The notes under the pieces were generated by a model. It was not told where the DNA came from and ran no database searches. It saw only the letters and a program-made list of their open reading frames with translations. Positions 58,951 through 64,000 of a DNA stretch of 64,000 bases are shown here, piece after piece. The number at the start of each line of letters is the position of its first letter. The first letter of the stretch is position 1. The DNA lies in contig NZ_PVBS01000001.1 of assembly GCF_002980575.1 (NCBI RefSeq), forward strand, positions 62,001-126,000. The letters are read 5' to 3'. The position numbers and the translations under genes are program-made. Origin of the DNA: Sphingobacterium gobiense. GTDB lineage: Bacteria; Bacteroidota; Bacteroidia; Sphingobacteriales; Sphingobacteriaceae.

Positions 58951-59229
58951 ATGATGAAAGTAAATGACCACACAACATTGCAGGTATGGATCGCACAACT
59001 GCGGGAGCGCGGGCATATTGCAAGCAAACAGCGTATCTTGATCATGCAAGCGTTGTTTCAGCAACGCGAAATCGCCGACATGGAAGATTTCTGGATTGCT
59101 TTGCGCCAGCAGCATCCGGTATCTTGGGCGACCTTCTACAATTTTATTCGTTTAGCTTTGAAAGAGAACTGGATAAAAAAGGAGACAGGCACCTCTAATT
59201 ATACACGTTATCAAATTCTGATTGATTGA
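58951..59229 (+). CDS. Short Fur-like winged-helix DNA-binding protein
   Basis: 92 residues. The sequence has the Fur N-terminal winged-helix pattern: G-H-I-A-S-K-Q-R-I-L-I-M-Q-A-L (cf. G-x-x-x-T-x-x-R-x-x-I-L-x-x-L) and W-A-T-F-Y-N-F-I-R-L-A-L (cf. A-T-V-Y-R-x-L-x). The whole C-terminal dimerisation and metal domain of Fur is missing, and there are no Cys. The match is to the fold, not strong, and the family name is not certain. Two in-frame ATGs (58951, 58954). It is between the peroxidase and heme oxygenase genes and has the shared heme promoter module, so local iron/heme control is likely. Confidence 0.6.
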   Translation: MMKVNDHTTLQVWIAQLRERGHIASKQRILIMQALFQQREIADMEDFWIALRQQHPVSWATFYNFIRLALKENWIKKETGTSNYTRYQILID

Positions 59230-59350
59230 ATCTACGTAATAGGAATGCTGATTTAACGTTTTTCATATACGATTGAGCGAAATGCAGCATATAAGCTATA
59301 CAATAAATAAGAATCTTTGTAAATCAACATTTAAAATAAATAGAACAACT

Positions 59351-59914
59351 ATGATGTTAAATCAAAATATCAAAAAAAACACAAAAGAGGCACACCAAAC
59401 CTTAGAGGGGGTGGTGGTGAGACAACTTAAGGCCGTTCGATCTGATGCGGATTATGCAGAAGTACTTAAGAATTTTTACGCGTATTTCAATGCCGTAGAA
59501 AAAGCCATCGCTCCGTTTATTACATCGGACGTATTGCCCGATTACACGGAACGTCGTAATTCATCGCATATCAAAGCGGATATTGAAGAACTTGGCGGAA
59601 AAGTAGATAATTTGCCTGAAGCGACAGCGCCAGTAATACAAAATGCGTTAGAGGCTTTAAGCGCGCTGTACGTATTGGAAGGTTCTATTATGGGCGGCCC
59701 TTATATTGTGCAGATGTTGAATAAGAATGGTGTGACGAAAGGAACGTCTTTCTTTTCCGGTTATGGAGAAAATACTGGTAAAATGTGGAGTACATTTGTT
59801 GATGTATTGAATAGGCGCAGTGAAGGCCCCGATAGCCAAAAGCGAGCTATTGAAATTGCCAACGAGACCTTTGCCCGGTTTGGAGACGTGTTTAGAAGCG
59901 TAACGGCTCAATAG
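59351..59914 (+). CDS. Heme oxygenase
   Basis: 187 residues from ATG 59351 (or 59354). The proximal His is in K-E-A-H-Q-T-L-E-G (H15). The distal helix is L-E-G-S-I-M-G-G-P-Y-I, as in bacterial biliverdin-producing heme oxygenases of about 190-210 residues. It opens imported heme to biliverdin, CO and Fe2+ in the cytoplasm, the final step of this heme uptake pathway. An upstream in-frame start at 59273 lies in the promoter and is rejected. TTTCATATACGATT at 59261 resembles the AraC-type repeat. Confidence 0.88.
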   Translation: MMLNQNIKKNTKEAHQTLEGVVVRQLKAVRSDADYAEVLKNFYAYFNAVEKAIAPFITSDVLPDYTERRNSSHIKADIEELGGKVDNLPEATAPVIQNALEALSALYVLEGSIMGGPYIVQMLNKNGVTKGTSFFSGYGENTGKMWSTFVDVLNRRSEGPDSQKRAIEIANETFARFGDVFRSVTAQ

Positions 59915-59935
59915 CGCTAACGTTCAAAAAAGCAA

Positions 59936-59967
59936 ATCCTCGCCATATCTTGGCGAGGATTTTTTTC
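59936..59967 (+). terminator. Terminator after heme oxygenase
   Basis: ATCCTCGCCA and TGGCGAGGAT form a ten-base perfect stem with a five-base loop, then seven T. Confidence 0.92.
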
Positions 59968-60037
59968 TTTTTTCTAAAAATTATCGTACTTTAATAGCAA
60001 TGTAATTCAATATAAAATTTAACGAATAGACAAAACT

Positions 60038-62494
60038 ATGGCTGAGTCCCAAAAAAAAGGAGAGATTGTTACGGACATTTTAGAGGGGGAAACCTTAGAT
60101 AGTATTCATCATGTCAACAATCCCGTGCTTGATGTGCCTACAGTAGAAAAGAAATATCTGAATAAGGTTCTTTCGTATATTAAGCAGGGAAATGTGCTCG
60201 TCTTTACAGACGGGAAAGCCAGTGTAGAAGTAAGGATTTTTTCCGATGAAATTATCAGAGTGCGTTTGGCGCCAAGAAGCTCATTTCTTGATGATTTCTC
60301 TTATGCTATTAAGCAAGATCTTGATATTCACCCTACTTCTTTCTCGATTTTGGAGATAGACAACGCTTTTATCATAAAAACCAATGCTTTGGTTTGCCGA
60401 ATACAAAAAGAAAATTTTCTTGTGTCGTTCGAAGATTTGAATGGGAAAGTATTGAATGCCGACCAGAAACCCATGCATTGGGAAGAGAATCCGGACTTTG
60501 GAGGGTACTATGTCTACTGTACGAAACACACTTCCCATGACGAAGCGTTTTTTGGTTTAGGCGATAAGTCGGCTAATTTAAACTTACGAGGAAAAAGGTT
60601 CCAGAACTGGAATTCTGACACCTATGGTTTCGGTTTTAATCAAGACCCACTCTATAAAACTATTCCGTTTTATATAGGTGTAACAGGTGGAGATGCCTAC
60701 GGTATTTTTTTCGACAATACATTTAGAACGTATTTCGACTTTGCTGCCGAACAAAACGACCAAACAAGTTATTGGTCGGAGGGCGGAGAACTGCAATATT
60801 ACTACATTCATGGACCGCAGATGATGGATGTTGTGAAACGTTATCACGGACTGACAGGCACACACTATATGCCACCGCTGTGGGCAATCGGCTACCATCA
60901 GTGTCGATGGAGTTATTATCCTGAAGCCAACGTACGGGAAGTTGCTAGCCAATTCCGTAAACGACAGATACCATGTGATGCCATTTATCTAGATATCGAT
61001 TATATGGATGGTTATCGCTGTTTTACCTGGAATAAACGCTATTTCCCAGACCCGAGGAAAATGATTTCAGATTTAGCTGCTGATGGATTTAAAACGGTAG
61101 TAATGATCGATCCGGGTATTAAGGTAGATGAAGATTATTGGGTATTCACCCAGGGGAAAGAAAATAAATATTTTTGTCGTCGTGGAGATGATTATTTTAT
61201 GGAGGGATATGTATGGCCGGGACGCTGTCAATTTCCAGATTACACTAATCCCAAGGTAAGAGAGTGGTGGGGCACATTGTATCGTGACTTGGTAGAAGAT
61301 GGTGTGGCAGGTGTATGGAATGATATGAATGAACCCGCTGTATTTGGTCGCGGAACATTTCCGGACGACGTACGGCATTATTACGAAGGGTTTAGGGGAT
61401 CTCACCGTAAGGCCCATAATATATATGGTATGCAGATGGTGCGCTCCACTTATGATGGCCTAAAGAAACTCCAAAAAAATAAACGCCCATTTACGATCAC
61501 ACGTGCTGCTTATGCCGGAACACAACGCTATTCATCTGTATGGACAGGAGATAATATAGCAACTTGGGAACATCTAAAGATTGGTGTCCTTCAATTACAA
61601 CGTTTATCCGTCTCGGGCCTTTCATTTTGCGGTACTGATATTGGTGGGTTTACCGGAGAGCCGGATGGTGAACTTTATACCCGTTGGATGCAATTCGGTG
61701 TGTTTTCTCCATTTATGCGCGTCCATTCAGCCGGAGATACACGCGATCGGGAGCCTTGGAGCTTTGGCCCAGAATGGGAAGCTATCTGTAAAAAGTTCAT
61801 TGAGCTTCGTTACAGATTATTGCCTTATATCTATACAGTATTCTGGAGACAGCATAAGTATAGGGAGCCTATATTGCGGCCTATATCATTACTAGAACAA
61901 CATAAACTGGAAAATCTGCGACGGGAGGAGGAATTTGCTTTTGGACATAATATTCTCGTTTCGCCTGTTATTCAACCGGGACAACAATCGAAGACGGTGT
62001 ACTTACCAGAAGGTAATTGGTATTATTATTTCGACAATACTTCGCTGGAGGGCGGGCAAGCACATGAGGTCGAAACGCCATTGGACGAAATGCCCATCTT
62101 TATTCGTGGAGGAAGCGTAATTCCTGAATTTCCGGTGATGCAATACACAATGGAAAAGAATATCGATGCGCTAAAATTAAACATCTATTGGGGGCAAGGA
62201 CGATATGAATCCCATGTTTATGCAGACCATGGTGAAACCTTTGCTTACGAACAAAATGTGTACAACGAAAAATATTTTATCGTTGAGGGAGAACAAAATA
62301 GCTTTACTATTGTACAACATTTAGAGGGATTGTATCACGAACGTTTCGATAGTTATAAGATTTACGTTGTCGGGCTTCCATTTGATGTGGGCCATATCGA
62401 AGTAGATGGAGATGTATTGGACATGTTGGTAGATGAAGAAGGCAAGCATTACATTTCCGTTGAAAAAGAATTTAGACGGTTAACGATTTCATAA
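60038..62494 (+). CDS. GH31-family alpha-glucosidase
   Basis: 818 residues without a signal peptide, so probably cytoplasmic. The N-terminal beta domain is followed by the catalytic barrel with D-A-I-Y-L-D-I-D-Y-M and the nucleophile in G-V-W-N-D-M-N-E-P (D429). R-V-H-S-A-G-D-T follows, with the GH31 C-terminal beta domains after residue 620. It releases glucose from alpha-glucosides. It lies directly ahead of glgB (18-base gap), so it probably acts in glycogen or maltodextrin metabolism. Confidence 0.93.
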   Translation: MAESQKKGEIVTDILEGETLDSIHHVNNPVLDVPTVEKKYLNKVLSYIKQGNVLVFTDGKASVEVRIFSDEIIRVRLAPRSSFLDDFSYAIKQDLDIHPTSFSILEIDNAFIIKTNALVCRIQKENFLVSFEDLNGKVLNADQKPMHWEENPDFGGYYVYCTKHTSHDEAFFGLGDKSANLNLRGKRFQNWNSDTYGFGFNQDPLYKTIPFYIGVTGGDAYGIFFDNTFRTYFDFAAEQNDQTSYWSEGGELQYYYIHGPQMMDVVKRYHGLTGTHYMPPLWAIGYHQCRWSYYPEANVREVASQFRKRQIPCDAIYLDIDYMDGYRCFTWNKRYFPDPRKMISDLAADGFKTVVMIDPGIKVDEDYWVFTQGKENKYFCRRGDDYFMEGYVWPGRCQFPDYTNPKVREWWGTLYRDLVEDGVAGVWNDMNEPAVFGRGTFPDDVRHYYEGFRGSHRKAHNIYGMQMVRSTYDGLKKLQKNKRPFTITRAAYAGTQRYSSVWTGDNIATWEHLKIGVLQLQRLSVSGLSFCGTDIGGFTGEPDGELYTRWMQFGVFSPFMRVHSAGDTRDREPWSFGPEWEAICKKFIELRYRLLPYIYTVFWRQHKYREPILRPISLLEQHKLENLRREEEFAFGHNILVSPVIQPGQQSKTVYLPEGNWYYYFDNTSLEGGQAHEVETPLDEMPIFIRGGSVIPEFPVMQYTMEKNIDALKLNIYWGQGRYESHVYADHGETFAYEQNVYNEKYFIVEGEQNSFTIVQHLEGLYHERFDSYKIYVVGLPFDVGHIEVDGDVLDMLVDEEGKHYISVEKEFRRLTIS

Positions 62495-62512
62495 ATATAA
62501 ACAACTGGGATT

Positions 62513-64000
62513 ATGGGGCAGGCAGTAGAGGTATATTCGTTATTCACGGACTTCGATATTAATTTATTCTGTGCAGGAAAGCATTTTAGGCTATATGAAA
62601 AATTAGGATCACATACGGTGACGCATAATGGCAAAGAGGGCGTTCAGTTTGCCGTTTGGGCCCCTAATGCGACATCAGTTTCCGTGATAGGTAATTTTAA
62701 TGGATGGAATCCACATAGTCATCAATTGTATGTCCGATGGGACAGTAGCGGTATTTGGGAGGGTTTCATTGAAGGACTACGGTTAGGAGAAGTGTATAAG
62801 TATCACATCCATTCGAACACAGGGGAACATTTGGAGAAAGCAGATCCATTCGCATTGGTGAACGAACAGCCGCCTCACACGGCTTCCGTCGTAGGAACAA
62901 CCTGGTACCAATGGAACGACCAAACATGGATGCGGCAAAGACAAGTGTATAATGCCCATGACAAACCTTTTTCCGTATATGAAATGCATATAGGTTCCTG
63001 GTTACGCGACCCGTCTGATCCTGAGCGTTTTTTAACTTACCGCGAGGTAGCGGGTAAATTGGTACCTTATCTTAAGGAAATGGGGTTTACGCACGTGGAA
63101 TTTATGCCTGTAATGGAACATCCTTTTTATCCTTCCTGGGGATACCAAATTACAGGTTATTTTGCAGCTTCTTCCCGTTATGGTAGTCCGCAAGATTTGA
63201 TGTACCTTATCGAAAGCCTACATAAAAATAATATCGGTGTTATCCTGGATTGGGTACCATCCCACTTCCCGGGAGATGCCCATGGCTTGTACAAGTTTGA
63301 TGGCTCTCACCTCTTCGAACATGAGGATCCACGCAAGGGCTTCCATCCCGACTGGAAATCATATATCTTTAATTATGGAAGAAATGAAGTCCGTTCTTTC
63401 TTAATTTCGAATGCTTTTTTCTGGTTGGACAGATACCATATAGATGGTTTGCGGGTAGATGCCGTGGCGTCTATGCTTTATCTGGACTATTCCCGCAATG
63501 AGGGGGAATGGATACCGAACGAACATGGCGGACGCGAAAACCTGGAAGCTGTACATTTTTTAAAAGAATTAAATGAGGCGGTGTACGCCCAGTTTCCTGA
63601 TGTTCAAACCATCGCAGAGGAATCCACATCATGGTCCGGTGTGAGTAGGCCTACGTTTGACGGAGGTTTGGGTTTCGGTATGAAATGGATGATGGGCTGG
63701 ATGCATGATACGTTAAACTATTTCAAGGAAGACCCGATTAATCGTAGATATCATCATGACAAGATAACCTTTGGAACGGTATACAGCTTCCATGAGAACT
63801 TTATGCTGCCGTTATCACACGATGAGGTGGTACATGGCAAGCAGTCTCTTATTTATAAGATGCCGGGCGATGAGTGGCAGAAGTTTGCTAACTTGCGTAC
63901 GCTGTATCTTTATATGTATACTTTCGTGGGAACTAAACTGCTGTTTATGGGAGGGGAATTTGGCCAAACCTCCGAATGGAATGTCAATCAATCCCTCGAC
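62513..64000 (+). CDS. glgB: 1,4-alpha-glucan branching enzyme (partial)
   Basis: 496 codons are visible from the ATG at 62513; the gene runs past the window edge (family about 630-730 residues). An N-terminal CBM48-type domain has [10 protein letters not shown] and G-N-F-N-G-W-N. GH13 motifs follow: [10 protein letters not shown], then G-L-R-V-D-A-V (nucleophile Asp) and I-A-E-E-S-T (acid/base), then S-H-D-E-V-V-H-G-K. It makes alpha-1,6 branches in glycogen. Confidence 0.95.
   Translation, partial: MGQAVEVYSLFTDFDINLFCAGKHFRLYEKLGSHTVTHNGKEGVQFAVWAPNATSVSVIGNFNGWNPHSHQLYVRWDSSGIWEGFIEGLRLGEVYKYHIHSNTGEHLEKADPFALVNEQPPHTASVVGTTWYQWNDQTWMRQRQVYNAHDKPFSVYEMHIGSWLRDPSDPERFLTYREVAGKLVPYLKEMGFTHVEFMPVMEHPFYPSWGYQITGYFAASSRYGSPQDLMYLIESLHKNNIGVILDWVPSHFPGDAHGLYKFDGSHLFEHEDPRKGFHPDWKSYIFNYGRNEVRSFLISNAFFWLDRYHIDGLRVDAVASMLYLDYSRNEGEWIPNEHGGRENLEAVHFLKELNEAVYAQFPDVQTIAEESTSWSGVSRPTFDGGLGFGMKWMMGWMHDTLNYFKEDPINRRYHHDKITFGTVYSFHENFMLPLSHDEVVHGKQSLIYKMPGDEWQKFANLRTLYLYMYTFVGTKLLFMGGEFGQTSEWNVNQSLD

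Noticed and set aside
1-64000. CRISPR array, rRNA operon or prophage
   Set aside because: No regularly spaced repeats, rRNA sequence or phage structural genes were seen.

Overview
The window is a chromosomal segment of a Bacteroidota bacterium, most likely Sphingobacteriaceae. The signs are TAnnTTTG-type -7 promoter elements, lipoproteins with a Cys after a short hydrophobic leader, a SusC-style TonB receptor with an N-terminal carboxypeptidase-like domain, HmuY-family heme proteins, a long PurF-like protein, an H-E-L-R-H peptidase fused to a propeller and barrel, and moderate-to-low GC. No phage, transposase or CRISPR array was seen.

Layout. 1-2776: 3' part of a large surface metallopeptidase-like gene (minus strand, cut by the window edge). 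3408-4781: mgtE. 4932-6262: a decayed patch with two tRNA-Asn genes, a tRNA-like remnant, a beta-propeller fragment and the last ~30 codons of a heavy-metal P-type ATPase. 6259-16706: a tight nine-gene minus-strand operon for an unidentified lipid or isoprenoid. In transcription order it encodes a class I-like HMG-CoA reductase, a CDP-alcohol phosphatidyltransferase, a CdsA/CarS-like cytidylyltransferase, a UbiA prenyltransferase, a rifampin-phosphotransferase-like dikinase, a BtaA-like (DUF3419) aminocarboxypropyl transferase, a phytol/dolichol kinase-like protein, a GNAT and an OleC-like AMP ligase. A divergent HTH regulator (16891-17847) shares an intergenic region with it that holds two TGTGA-N3-TCRCA palindromes. 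This is the best candidate for an undescribed system.

17931-29291: mostly housekeeping genes (PfkB kinase, ECF sigma factor, murB, TetR regulator, YpdA-like reductase, FUSC membrane protein, PEP carboxylase, DUF4142 lipoprotein, LytTR membrane regulator). 29559-37342: a DNA repair island made of the ligase-associated operon (exonuclease, ATP-dependent ligase, Lhr-like helicase, PdeM) and a divergent radical SAM/TIGR03915 pair. 37365-45868: GH28, small proteins, a YihY/BrkB protein, PurF-like, L21, L27, QueA and a MacB-like permease.

45879-59914: a heme acquisition region. It has hmuTUV plus an AraC regulator on the minus strand. On the plus strand are a TonB receptor, three HmuY-type lipoproteins, two further lipoproteins, an unknown secreted protein, a lipoprotein di-heme peroxidase, a short Fur-like winged-helix protein and heme oxygenase. 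Several genes share a two-part promoter module: TTGCATACA-type direct repeats 21 bp apart, and a TTTAGAATnnATTTAAAT box close to the start. 60038-64000: GH31 alpha-glucosidase and the first ~496 codons of glgB (glycogen/alpha-glucan metabolism).
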